Made by a program: the position numbers and the translations under genes | Assembly (NCBI GenBank): GCA_013396655.1 | Contig: WBMV01003268.1 | Location: forward strand, 57,797 to 121,796 | Direction of reading: 5' to 3' | DNA length: 64,000 nt | Origin: Campylorhamphus procurvoides | Taxonomy: Eukaryota; Chordata; Aves; Passeriformes; Dendrocolaptidae | Notes under the pieces: generated by a model | Database searches by the model: none | Told to the model about the DNA's origin: nothing | What the model saw: only the letters and a program-made list of their open reading frames with translations | Part shown: one piece after another, positions 23,611-34,000 of the stretch | How positions within the stretch are numbered: position 1 is the stretch's first letter | Layout of the letters: each line of letters starts with the position of its first letter

Positions 23611-26221
23611 TGGTGGCACACAGGGAGCAGGGAGAACCTTTCAGGTGGAGTTTAGAGAGCTTTATCTCCTGTGTTAGAGATGCTCTGCTGCTCTTCTGTC
23701 CAGCAAGATGGAGAGTGGAACTTTATCTGCCCCAAGAAATCTTTGCAATAGGTGGGAAACAAATGAGAGCAATTGTTGTTTGCAAACAGACACGATGAGG
23801 TCTGTGCAGTGAGCCAAGCCCTGCATGAAGGACACTGCCCCTCTGAGCAGGGAGCAGCTGAGCCCAGCCTGAGATCCCTGGCACAGGGATTAGAGCCTTT
23901 GGAATGCCATGGAAAGGGGCTGCAGAGAGCAGGAAGGAAATTGGGACTGCTGAGAAGACAACCAGCTCAGGGTCAGGCATAAAACTGAGATCATGGGCAG
24001 GAAAATGGGACAAGTGAGGGAAGGGATTGGGAGGTGCTCCTTAAATGCAACAGGACTGGGCACACTGGACACATGTAGGGGTTGTTTGATGTCCTGCTGC
24101 CCCCCCTGCACTGATAACACAGGCAAAGCTCTCAGGCTTAACTGTTGGCACCAGGGTCTTAGCAGCTCGGTGTGTTTGAATGTCCTAATTACACTGCATG
24201 GCAATGGAATTAGAGCTGATTCCTCCCTGCTCCTCATGGGGACCAGCTGGTGTGGCTGATCCCCGGGCTGGGGTCAGGGCTGTCCCTGCCTGGAGCTGGG
24301 GGATCCCAAAAACCTCTGTCTGGGAAGGGGCAGCGAGGCAGGGGCACTGACTGCAGGTGCCATGGGTGCCTTGGCTGGGGCTGAGCATCCCACAGGGATG
24401 GGACAGATCTGCTCCCAGCACAGCCCTGGGGCAGGCAGGTCACTCTGCAGGGCCACATGTGCCAGTGCAGGGCTGCTCTGAGGGTTTGTGTCCCCAGCAG
24501 TTGTGGCTGGTGGGGCTGGGGCAGTGCAGGCAGCCCAGAGTGCCCCTGAGCCCCTGGAGCTGGGTGCTGCTCCCAGCTCAGGAAAAACACCCCACTTTGG
24601 CAATGCAGGCACCAAATCCTGCTGGGAATGGCCATGTCATGGGTTCCAGAGCTGTTCCACTGGTGGGAAGTGCATGGGACTGAGTGGCAGGTTGGGGAAG
24701 GACCCTGAGCATCACAGGCTGCCCAGTTAGGCACTTTTAATAGGAATTTCAAGCCCCAAAGCCATTCTTGGCTGGTTTCCATGTACACAGCAAGCCCTCT
24801 GCTGGGAGAAGGCTCCTCAGAAGAGTCAATTTGGCCAGGGCCTCTCAAAAGGACTTTTCCCTGTAGCTGAGGTTTTGCTCTTTCCTTGTTTAGAAGGAAT
24901 TAATCTATTTACAGGCACAATCAGGCTCTCTGTCCCTCCCTTAGCACTGGGCAATGACAGCCCTGGCCTTACCTGTGGGACCCAGCAATTCTACATTTAA
25001 TTTTCATGTGCAGTGTTACTTATTGACTCCCAGAACCCCTGTCTCTCCTCGTTTGTCCTTGTGTTAATTAAGTACCAGGCTGTTAGAGCTGCAGCAGTGC
25101 CTGGCTGAGTGAAGAGCAAGTCCTGCTCCAGCACACTGGGATAACTGGGATAACTGGGATACCTGGGCTTCTCCCTGGCAGCTGCTGACCCTCTGCAGCC
25201 CTTAGGGAGAGGATCCCATGGGGCACACAATGCCAGGGCTCTCTTGGGAATGGTTCCTCTTGGGTGACTGTGCAAAGATCCCTCTGCAGGTTTGGATTTG
25301 GGTCGTGCAGGGTGCAGAGTGATGAAGGCTGTCTAGAAACCATTAATAAAGATCAGTCCTTGATGGCATCAATAACTCCCTCTGGGCTTCTTGCAGGCTG
25401 AGATAGTGGCAGATTGTCAAAATGACTTAACGTCCTGGAACACCACCCATGGCAGGATGAATAGGCTTCTTGTGTACAACTCACATGATCCTGCTGTTTT
25501 TCTGGTGTCTCTATGGAGACTGGAGACATTCTTCTGGTCTGTTGGGTTGGGATCTTTGCTTTGCTGCTTCCAGGTAAATTGTCTCGTAGGGAAAAAAAAA
25601 GAGAGCAGAGATAATCCTCTGAATAATGAATAAAGCATCACTCACAGAACACCAAAACATCCTGGCTGGTTTATAGGAGGAGCTGGAAATATTTTGTTTT
25701 TTTTCCTTTTTAACACTCTACCATCCAGCTTGGAGGAGATTTAGCAAGACTTGGACAAAAAATAATTGGCCTTGGGCAAAGCTGGATGGAGCAGTGAGCA
25801 TTCCCATGTGGATCTGGAGCAGGGATTAAAGAGTGAAGCAGTGTTAGATTTGGGAAGCTTCCCTGCCAAAAACTGGGGGTGCTTTTTGAAGGATATTTCA
25901 ATTCCAGAGACTTTTTCTCATGAGATCAGATCCTTCCCCTCACCGTTGGCTCCAGCCCCTCTAGGAAAGGGGGTTCAATGAGATTTTGGTTACCTTGGCC
26001 ATATTAAAGTCCTCGTTGTGTTTTCATTGGCATCCTGGGGAGGCCAGCACTGCAGGGAGGAGGAGGAGGAGGATGGTTAGGTGCTTCCTTGCCCTTCAGG
26101 GTGGGTTGTCACAGCAGTGTGGAATTCACTGGAGAAATGGATGTGTGGGGAAAACACTATTTATGGTCCCATGGATATTTGGGAGAAATAGCATGGGAGC
26201 AGGGCTTGCCCTAAGGGGACC
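23611..26221. other. Upstream flank, no gene seen
   Basis: GC-rich stretch with several overlapping chance frames on both strands (for example the minus frame 24234-24848) and none recognisable. A 10-bp repeat (CTGGGATAA) occurs three to four times at 25136-25166. AT-rich, repeat-free sequence at about 24990-25080 is unremarkable. Confidence 0.45.
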
Positions 26222-26411
26222 CTCAGGCATAGTTTGTCTCACCACCAGACACAAATGAAGATTTCATTGCAATAGATCCAAAAGATTTCTTGCAATACAT
26301 TCAAAAGATTTCATTGCAATAGATCCAAAAGATTTCATTCCAACAGACTCTTACTGATTATCCCTGTGCTGAACTTTAAAATCAAACCACTTTTTCATGG
26401 GAAATCCATGG
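26222..26411 (-). repeat. Dispersed element with internal minisatellite, copy 2 (inverted)
   Basis: Reverse complement of both flanks of the element at 15436-16028, with only about four 24-bp units between them (about 26257-26350) instead of about 21. The flank near 26351-26411 (GGATAATCAGTAAGAGTC and CCCATGAAAAAGTGG on the minus strand) and the flank near 26222-26256 (TTTGTGTCTGG and CTATGCCTGAG on the minus strand) both align to copy 1. The array therefore expanded in copy 1 or contracted in copy 2 after the element spread. Confidence 0.88.
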
Positions 26412-27169
26412 ACAGCAGCAGGAACAGTTGCCTCCTGGGATGTTCTCCAGGATGTTTTCCCTCTCCCTCAGCAGTGGGTCTGGCCATGAGTGGCACAATC
26501 TGCCAAGGAAAGTCCCACCGTTGTGTTTTACTGCTCAGGATGACACCAAGTGCTCCTTTGCATTCCTGGTTGCCACTCCCAACCTCCTCAGCCCGAGTTT
26601 ATGAGCCCAGATCCTACCAGCTCCAGCTTGGAGAAACAAATCCCCCTTGCTGAAAGATGGCATCTGTTCCTTGGCACAACCTCGGGTGTGCCTGGTGTGT
26701 CTGCAACACCCACAAAATCAGAGCCACCCCATCAATATCTCCCTAAAGGCCCCTGTTCTGCCAGTGGGGCTGGCTCAGGATTCTTTATGATTTATTCTAT
26801 CCAGGTTGGTTGTTTTTTTGGTGCCCCAGCCCAGCAATGTCCTCAGGGAGCCCACGGAAAGCACTCCAGCTTCAGTGCCAGTGGTGGGATTGGGTGGATT
26901 TTGGGAGCAATAAAGTCTGGGGAAGGAGAAGCTGCTCAGGTGTGTGTGCCCCTGCAAAGAGGGGACTCGAAAAATACCCAGCCACTGTGGTGCCTAAGGA
27001 TTTTAGTGTGTATTTTGTAGATTTTTATTTATTTGTATTATATATCACTGTGTCACAGCCCCGTGAGGTCATGGAGGGAAATGCTGGGATTTAAATTATG
27101 CTCTGCCTGGAAAGGTCATGATGGTGAGTGAGGTCTTTGCCTTGGTTTGTCCCCACATAGATCTGAAGC

Positions 27170-27470
27170 CACATCCAGATCTCCCTTCTAAGGGACTTTA
27201 CAATCAATCTGTGGGATGAACTTCATGGCTCGTGTGTTCTGAGCCCACTATCAGCACTGATAAAAATGGTTATTAGCTGTACTATTACTTTAAAGCAGAG
27301 CATCTTAATTAATTTGGGGGCTGGCCAATGGCTCATTCACATGATAAATACCATTACACTCTATTTCTAGACGATTCAAAGTTGGCTCTAAGCAAAGCAG
27401 ATTAGATTGAAGGCTTGGGGCAGAGCAGGAAATAAAACAAAGGTGTCCCAATTGATAGTTGAGCTTTCAG
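27170..27470. promoter_or_regulatory. Candidate conserved non-coding element
   Basis: Repeat-free, AT-rich stretch with GGTTATTAGCTGTACTATTA, CATCTTAATTAATTTG, GGCTGGCCAATGGCTC (CCAAT-containing) and GCAGATTAGATTG. It lies 4-5 kb upstream of the presumed promoter. Inference from composition only. Confidence 0.33.
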
Positions 27471-29029
27471 TACAATTTGGCACCTTGGTTTATTCTGACC
27501 ACAACAAGGGCTACTTTGTGGTGTTGCTGCCCTAAGCCCAGGGGCAAAACCTGCCAGTGGGGCCAGGGCTGGTTTGGGCCCCCCAAATGCTGCAGCATCT
27601 CAGTGGGGTGAGAGGGAACAGGGGGACAATCAGGCTCAGAGTGACACTCCAAGAGGCTGCAGACAGATTGAAAGGGGACAGGGGAAGTGATGGGAATTGA
27701 GGATTTGAAACAGGCTTTGGGGGGGTGAAAAAAGACTCCAGTGGAACTGCTGGGCTGGGAGCAGTGGTATTGCAGAGTCCCTTAGGCAGGAGTGGATGCT
27801 GCTTGTGTAAATGAGCTGGGAGGGGACAGAGGAGTTTGTGCAGCCACTGCTCCCTGGGTTCTGTTCCTCACCCACCTGGGTGCCCAGAGGGATCACCTTG
27901 CCATCTGCAAAGGGGCCAAGGTGAAGGGCAGGGGCAAGAAACACCTTGTTTTCTCCTCCATCCTGTGGTGGGATCCTGCTTTTTCAGGAGATGGGAAGGA
28001 GAACCTGCTCAGAGGGGTTTCTCTCTGGCAAAGCATTTCTGTCAGGGGAACACGGGGGTCTAAGGGGCTCCTCAGCCACCCATAAGGTGGGTTTCCCTTC
28101 TCTCTGGGATGTTTTACACCCCTACAGGCTTAAAAACAAACTTCCTGGGCAATGCCCTTTTCTCTGGCATGGGGCACGTTCTCCAAACTCCCTTTATTTA
28201 TGTGAGGCAGATGCTGAGCTCTTTTACTCCAAGGGATTTTTATGCACTGAGACCTTTCCTGCTGAGAGGACAAAGCCTCTGGATTCCCTGGAGCCAAACA
28301 CTGGCCCGAATCGTGCCCCCCTTTTTTTGGCCACACATTGGATTTTTCTATTCTGGGTCAAGTATCAAGTCCAATATCCTGCTGCAAAAGGCATCCACTG
28401 GAGATCAGAGTGCTGGGGTTCAGCAGGATTGGTTCTGTCTGTGCAGATCTGCTTTCAAAGGTGGTTGGATTTCACTGGAAAAGGGACTTTTCTAGTGATT
28501 AAACATGGTAATGTCAGGGGCTTGGGAAAGGTATCTTTGCCCTTTTGATATGGAAAAAGGAATTCAGCACAAGAGCCAATGCACTTTAAGGCTTTGGCAC
28601 TCCAGTTTGTCCTGTCAAAATGGGTTTGCATTTTAAATTCTTGCTTGAATGTGGAAAGCAGTGAGCTGAAAACCCACCAGAGGGAATTCCTCTCCTTAGG
28701 GAAACGATCCTGGTGTGCTTGGCAATGTAAAAACACCGAAGCAAGAAGCCACAACCACCTAACCCTGCCCTGAGCAGAGCCAGGAACTTGGGTGCTACCT
28801 AAACAACAACTTTAGCAATCCAGAAGCTGCTTAATTCCTGTTGCCTTAATCACTGTCTTATGCTAATGTTTGTGCTGGGACTGAACAAGTCACCTCTGCG
28901 GTGCTCAATCATTTTCCAGGAGTACCCATGGGGTTCCAGCACTGCTCAGAAAGGGCCTGGCAGCACAAATGGCTCCAAAATTCAAACAAATCCCTATTCA
29001 GGACATGTCTCTGCTGCCTGAGCAGGGCT

Positions 29030-29101
29030 GCCCTCCTGGAGGATCTCTTTGCAGCCCTCCTGGAGGATCTCTTTGCAGCCCTCCTGGAGGATCTCTTTGC
29101 A
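29030..29101. repeat. Three-copy 24-bp tandem repeat
   Basis: Three identical 24-bp copies of GCCCTCCTGGAGGATCTCTT plus TGCA. Identity of all copies indicates recent expansion. Confidence 0.93.
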
Positions 29102-29440
29102 GCCCTCCCTGCCCTTGCCCAGGCACAGCCCGGTGCTCACTGGCACTCTCAGGGTTCCTATTTCCCTATTTCCTATTTCAGGATGGTGCCCCTTGCTGAA
29201 TTCCCTGGGCAGTGCTGGGGTGTGTCTGGGTGCTGTGCAGGTGCTGGGACCCCAAACACAAACTCCTGCCCCCCACCCTTCCCATCCATGCCCTGCACCC
29301 TTCCCATCCATGCCCTGCTCTTCCCAGCCAGCCCCCTTTTCCCAAGCCTTGCAGAACCCTCAGGGAGAAGCCCTGCCCTGAATGGGAAGAGTCCCCAACA
29401 GCTGCTGGGGCTTTGAGTCCCCCTGGCAGATGTTCGCTGC

Positions 29441-31058
29441 TCCAGCCACTTCATTAATTTTGGAAACAAAAGCCCGGATTATTCCCGACCAAAGCAGCCC
29501 CGTTGTGATTGACAGCCAGCGTGTGTTTCATAGGACAGAACCCCCGGGTCGCTCTGGCTCTTTGCTTTTTAAAAAGTCATTCCTAAAGAGAAATCAGGTT
29601 TCCAGAGATGTGTCGGTGTGTGCTGGTGCCCCCTGGCAGCTCCTTGCCCTGGGCTCAGGTGAGGGCACGGCCAGAGGTGCCAGCCCCACATCTGGGGGCA
29701 TTCAGCCCTTCAGATGTGACACAGAAATGTTTAAAGACAAGCAGAGACTCTTGTCGTGGGCTCAGTTTGTGTGCGAGTTCAGCGAGCCCATGGTTTGTTC
29801 TCCCTCTGGATCCAGTCCTGGAATACTCTGGGATTCCCAGATTTCTGCTCTTAATTTAGGAAACTTTCCCCTGCTGTGGGGTTTGCAAGGGCAGTAAATG
29901 CAGGCTGGATTTGGGGTGGGGGCAGAGGGGCTGCAGCTCCTGCCCGGGCAACGAGGGAGCACCAAAAATGCTTTTTTGGGTTGGAAATCAGTGATGTTCC
30001 TTCCAAAATATTCTGTGCAATAATTACCAGCAAGCACTGATTGCTGGAGTTAATGTTGGGGAAAAAACAATAAATAAAAAGGTGTCTGAAAAAGGCAAAG
30101 AAAAGGTGCTCCTCAATGGTTTGTGTGTGAAAGAAGAGGTGAGTACGCCTAAAGGTACCTTCGTAACAAAGTCCGTTCATCTCCTTAAATATCCATGGTT
30201 TGTTTAGGAATTAAATACACTGTTCAAATTTAAAAAGACTTCTATCGTCGGGAAGGGGAGAAGTCCGGCAAGTTGTTAGCATTCTAGTGAAATTCCTGCT
30301 TCCAAGAGCGCTTCAGTTTCTCAAAATAAAAAGAAATAAAACCATTTCCAGCCAATTTATTTTAAATCGGAATGTCCTTCCAGTGGTTTAATGAGAAAAA
30401 AAGTCTTATCTTTGTTTTATCATAATTTGCTGTGCTGTGTTGATTTTGTTTTTTTTTAAATAATAAAATTTTAAGAAAAGAAATTCAACAGATATATCAA
30501 AAGTCTGATATTTCTTTGCATCTGCCTTCCAGTTTTGACAGCGTGGACAATCCAAGTATCTTATTTTGATTTTGGGGCTCTCCAACTCGGCAAATATATC
30601 CCTGAAATTAAAGCCAAATGATACTTTCAATTGAAAAACAAACGGTGCTTTTCCAAGAGAGCTCAAAGACAGTTTTGTAATTTTTCGAAGGCTTTTAAAA
30701 GTGCAGTTGACAAAATGAAAGTTGCTCAAATCGTGGAGGAGAGTTTGGGATGGTTGTTGCCTTCGGCAAAAACAAATGAAGTTTTCTATCAGTAAAATAA
30801 GAATTTGCTGCCCTTTGGGTCACCGAAACAAGAGAGCTGAAGGGTGACCGATGGCTTTTTGCAGATTATACTGAAATCCTTGTATGAAGCCTACAAATAC
30901 GAATTTTTGGGGGTGTTAAATCCCATCACGAGCCTCCCTTTACCGTGTAAACCCTGCGAGCCGGCTGTGGGTCCTGGAAAAGCTGCAGCAACCACTTCAG
31001 GGGGAGGATTCCCCCTAAATTGGGTGTGCTGGGGGATCCTGGGCTAAACCCGCTGTCG
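29441..31058. promoter_or_regulatory. BARX2: BARX2 promoter-proximal flank, repeat-free
   Basis: About 1.6 kb upstream of the CpG island without recognisable transposons or arrays, unlike the preceding 29 kb. It carries an exact PBX-PREP/MEIS decamer TGATTGACAG at 29506-29515 and scattered CpGs. Lack of insertions close to a developmental promoter is consistent with constraint, but the regulatory role is inferred. Confidence 0.4.
29506..29515 (+). promoter_or_regulatory. PBX-PREP/MEIS decamer
   Basis: Exact TGATTGACAG, the optimal composite site for PBX with PREP1/MEIS TALE homeodomain proteins. A second exact copy lies at 31590. Confidence 0.4.
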
Positions 31059-31244
31059 AGCCGAGAAATAAAACTCCGAGCTCAGCCTGAGAGGGGAAAC
31101 TTCCAGCAGGGAAACCTCGGCATCTTTACCCTCGGAGGAAGGGACTCCAAGCCGAGACTGGGGGGAAACTAACCCCGAAAAATCATCTCGCATCGGGCAC
31201 CGAGTAACGCGGCTCCGGAGAGAAATGTCCTCTCTAAATGAGTC

Positions 31245-31254
31245 CTATAAATAG
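31245..31254 (+). promoter_or_regulatory. MEF2-type site / upstream TATA candidate
   Basis: CTATAAATAG fits the MEF2 consensus YTAWWWWTAR exactly and also contains TATAAATA (31246-31253). It is either a MEF2 site, fitting the known role of BARX2 in muscle progenitors, or an alternative upstream TATA box. Confidence 0.35.
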
Positions 31255-31439
31255 GATTTTTCTTTTCCTCCAGCGCTTCTCTGCCGGGGAATGGGTTTGG
31301 TGCGGCTCGGGCGAAGCTGTCGGGGCCGGGGATGCGGCGCTTTGCCGCATTTTAATTTGATTAAATAATTACAGCCTAGAGAACGGGAAAGGAGGGAGAA
31401 AATGATAATTCAGCCCCAAAACTGGAAACTTCCCAAGAA

Positions 31440-31476
31440 TAAAAAAAAATAAAAAAAATAAAAATAAAAAAAAAAG
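31440..31476. repeat. A-rich low-complexity tract in the promoter
   Basis: AAAAAAAAATAAAAAAAATA-type tract of about 37 bp with no coding content, between the MEF2-like site and the GC-rich core promoter. It could be an old retroposon tail or a nucleosome-excluding poly(dA) tract. Confidence 0.7.
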
Positions 31477-31589
31477 GCAAAGCCAAGCCACACACCCCGG
31501 TGTCTTAAAATAGCGAGCAGGGAGGGGAGAGGAGCGGAGGATCCTCCGAGGCGGAGCGGGGGGACAGCGGAGCGGAGCGGGAGCGGCGC

Positions 31590-31599
31590 TGATTGACAG
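31590..31599 (+). promoter_or_regulatory. BARX2: PBX-PREP/MEIS decamer near the core promoter
   Basis: Exact TGATTGACAG, 69 bp upstream of the TATA candidate at 31659. Position this close to a core promoter, together with the second copy at 29506, supports TALE-homeodomain input to BARX2. Confidence 0.45.
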
Positions 31600-31656
31600 G
31601 CAGAGCCTCCCAAAAAGGCCGAGCAGCCACGGCAAGAGATGCTTATCGCAGCAGCC

Positions 31657-31666
31657 TTTATATAGC
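31657..31666 (+). promoter_or_regulatory. BARX2: TATA box candidate for BARX2
   Basis: TTTATATAGC (TATATA at 31659-31664) in an otherwise GC-rich context. Transcription would start near 31685-31692. No ATG is visible between there and the proposed start at 32226, leaving aside the gap. This would give a 5'UTR of about 540 nt including the gap. Chosen by motif and position only. Confidence 0.45.
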
Positions 31667-31689
31667 ACAGGCACCGCGCGGAGACACCG

Positions 31690-32012
31690 CGGCACGGACA
31701 CGGAGGGGACACAGAGAGGGGACACAGAGCGGGGAGACAGCGGGGAGACAAGGGACAAGAAGGAGGGGACAGAGCGGGGAGACAGCGGGGACACAGAGGG
31801 GAAACAGAGGGGACAGAGAGAGGGGATAAGGAAGGGACACAGCGAGCAGCCAGCTGAGAGACAGAGGGGACAGAGCGGGACACAGCGGGGACACAGCTGG
31901 GAGACAGAGGGACACCGAGGGGACAGAGGGGGGACACCGCGGGGACAGAGCGGGGATACAGCGGGATAGAGGGGACACAGCAGGGAGGCAGAGGGGACAC
32001 CGCGGGGACACA
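31690..32012 (+). repeat. G-rich GGGGACA-type repeat, G-quadruplex-prone
   Basis: Irregular tandem units of GGGGACACAGAG, GGGGAGACAGC and similar, with all G runs on the BARX2 sense strand. At 31765-31812 five GGGG runs are separated by four 7-nt loops (ACAGAGC, AGACAGC, ACACAGA, AAACAGA), which meets the standard G4 rule. The repeat continues past the assembly gap to about 32180. The minus strand reads as a Cys/Pro/Ser/Leu-rich open frame through it, which is an artefact. Confidence 0.85.
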
Positions 32013-32145
32013 NNNNNNNNNNNNNNNNNNNNNNNNNNNNNNNNNNNNNNNNNNNNNNNNNNNNNNNNNNNNNNNNNNNNNNNNNNNNNNNNNNNNNNNN
32101 NNNNNNNNNNNNNNNNNNNNNNNNNNNNNNNNNNNNNNNNNNNNN
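32013..32145. other. Assembly gap (133 N)
   Basis: Run of Ns inside the G-rich repeat just upstream of the BARX2 start codon. The true length of the missing sequence is unknown. It may hold more repeat units and, possibly, the true 5' end of the coding frame. Confidence 1.
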
Positions 32146-32225
32146 AGAGGGACAGCGGGGACCCCGCGGGGACCCGTCGGGGCCAGCAGCGACAGCGCGG
32201 GGTCCGCTCGGGGCTCCGGGCGCCC

Positions 32226-32433
32226 ATGCGAGGCGGGCGCGGCTCCNCCCAGCCCGAGCCCCAGCCCCGGCTCGCCGCGCCCGGCCGGCCCAAGGCAGGC
32301 AGGAGGCGCTACAAGACCTTCATGATCGACGAGATCCTCTCCAAGGAGACCTGCGACTACTTCGAGAAACTTTCGCTGTACTCCGTGTGCCCGTCGCTGC
32401 TGGTCCGGCCCAAGCCGCTGCACTCCTGCGCCG
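32226..32433 (+). CDS. BARX2: BARX2 exon 1 (homeobox protein BarH-like 2, residues 1-69 plus one base)
   Basis: Encodes the N-terminus of a Bar-class homeodomain transcription factor acting in the nucleus. Residues 26-38 read RRRYKTFMIDEIL, containing the FIL/eh1-like motif (F32-L38) that in Bar proteins is linked to repression. YFEKLSLYSVCPSL follows, a BARX2 signature that separates it from BARX1. The exon ends in a GTAAGA donor after the first base of a Gly codon (phase 1). ATG 32226 is chosen because it lies about where mammalian BARX2 starts relative to RRRYKTF, although its start context (CCC before, C after) is poor. The frame is open upstream to the gap at 32145, so an earlier start cannot be excluded. 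Base 32247 is N, leaving residue 8 as Ser, Pro, Thr or Ala. Confidence 0.92.
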
Positions 32434-32614
32434 GTAAGAGAGACCCCGCCGGGGTACGGGGGTCCCAAAATTTAGGGGGGGTTCGGCAGAGCGGGTCCTG
32501 CATCCCCCAGAGCATCCCGGCTCGATGGACCGCGGCTCTCGCATCCCAACCCTGCTCTGTCTGCCCCGTGTGTTCCCATGGCCGGGGATGGTTAGTTAAT
32601 GTCCCCTGCCCGGA

Positions 32615-33066
32615 GTTAGTTACTATGGGTTGTTAGTTACTATAGGTTGTTGGTTACTATAGGTTTTGGTTACTGTGGGTTGTTGGTTACTAGGGGTTTT
32701 GGTTACTATGAGTTTTGGTTACTATGGGTTTTGGTTGCTATGGGTTGTTGGTTACTGTGGGTTGATGGTTACTATAGGTTGTTAGTTACTAGAAGTTGTT
32801 AGTTACTATAAATTGTTAGTTACTATAAATTGTTAGTTACCATGGGTTTTGGTTACTATGGGTTGTTGGTTACTGTGGGTTGTTGATTACTGTGGGTTGA
32901 TGGTTACTATAGGTTGTTAGTTACTATAAGTTGCTAGTTACTGTGGGTTGTTGGTTACTGTGGGTTGATGGTTACTATAGGCTGTTAGTTACTATAAGGT
33001 GTTAGTTACTATGGATTGTTGATTACTATAGGTTGTTGGTTACTATGGGTTGTTGGTTACTATTGC
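32615..33066. repeat. GT-rich minisatellite at the start of intron 1
   Basis: About 25 degenerate copies of a 17-18-bp unit such as TTGTTGGTTACTATAGG, with ATAGG, ATGGG, GTGGG and ATAAA variants. It starts about 180 bp after the exon 1 donor and ends just before a CpG-rich patch. Confidence 0.93.
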
Positions 33067-34000
33067 TATTTGTTGGGTTCCGCCGGGTCGGAGTCGTCGG
33101 GGCGTTCGCAAATCCGCAATCAGAGCTAATGCTAATGAGTTAATGAGCTCTGCAGGAGCGGGAATGGCCCCTCGTGTGTTGTGCGCTTCGAAACCACCGC
33201 TGGTTCCTTCGCTGCGTCTGTGGGAGGATAAAAATTAACAGAAATATTATTATTAATAATAATAATCATAACAGACTAACAGAAAAGGAGGGGGGAAATG
33301 CTACAGAGGCACAGCCTGCCTGCCCTAAAGTCTGGCTGGTTCTGGCAGCGAAGATTGGAAAATAATTCTAATGATTTTGCAAACAGACTCTCCCCAAATA
33401 AATTAACTCAAGTGGCTCTGCCCTGGACAGGCAACACAGGGAGTAATTTGGTCTTGATTATGGGCGTTATAAAATTTCCCAAGCAGACAGGTCCAGTGTG
33501 AGCTTTTAAAAATCCATGTTAAAAGTGAAAATAGCAAGTCTAGAGTGCATTCCAGATTAAAAATTAAAACAAATAATAATATCCCTCTTTTTGTCCTTCC
33601 CATAAGGCCACCCTTCCAATAGTGGCACTTAATGTATTGGGGGAAAGGAGAGGATGAAACTGCAACTTAAAAATACATCCTTCAAAAAATCTTATCGCTT
33701 GAAAAATATCTGTAAAGGACTAATTGCCAGGGAAAAATAATTATCTATTTCAGGGTTACAGCATTCTGGTTTTCCACTTTCTCTTTCTTGGGAAAGCTCA
33801 TTTTTGAATTTGTAATTAAAAACTCACGGTCTGCACTTTGCCTTAGGTTTGTTGGGTTGGTTTGGGGGGTGTTTTTAATTGTTTGAATATAAATAAGAAG
33901 AAAACTTGCTGTTAGGGCCTCCTAAGGGTTTAAGTAGAGTAAATCCTTGGTCCAAGCATAAATCGTCCTCCAACCTCAATATTTAATTTGTAAATATGAG
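33067..34000. promoter_or_regulatory. Candidate regulatory stretch near the start of intron 1
   Basis: Begins CpG-rich (to about 33220, with TCCGCCGGGTCGGAGTCGTC), then becomes AT-rich with GCTAATGCTAATGAGTTAAT and a TTA-rich run at about 33241-33268. No recognisable transposon. Position just inside intron 1 of a developmental gene suggests an enhancer or alternative promoter; this is inference. Confidence 0.35.

Larger units (their letters stand above)
26412..29440. other. Upstream flank with one candidate regulatory patch
   Basis: No recognisable exon. About 27170-27470 is listed separately as a candidate element, and 29030-29101 holds a three-copy 24-bp repeat. The frames at 27946-28548 and 28901-29416 have no recognisable homology and lack convincing splice context. 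Confidence 0.45.
31059..32590. promoter_or_regulatory. BARX2: CpG island over the BARX2 promoter and exon 1
   Basis: CpG dinucleotides are frequent here (for example the runs near 31290-31350, 31550-31590 and throughout exon 1) and scarce in most of the window. The block spans the TATA candidates, the G-rich repeat, the gap and exon 1 through the first splice donor. A second short CpG-rich patch lies at about 33067-33220. Boundaries are by eye. Confidence 0.7.

Noticed and set aside
32226..32433. BARX1 instead of BARX2
   Set aside because: CDYFEKLSLYSVCPSL in exon 1, [16 protein letters not shown] in exon 2 and the phase 1 first intron match BARX2. BARX1 has an Ala-rich segment after the FIL motif that is absent here.
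31410..32468. 352-codon minus-strand frame across the promoter and exon 1
   Set aside because: It reads through 133 Ns and the GGGGACA-type repeat (giving periodic Ser/Pro/Leu/Cys/Val) and lies antisense to the true BARX2 exon 1. A repeat artefact.
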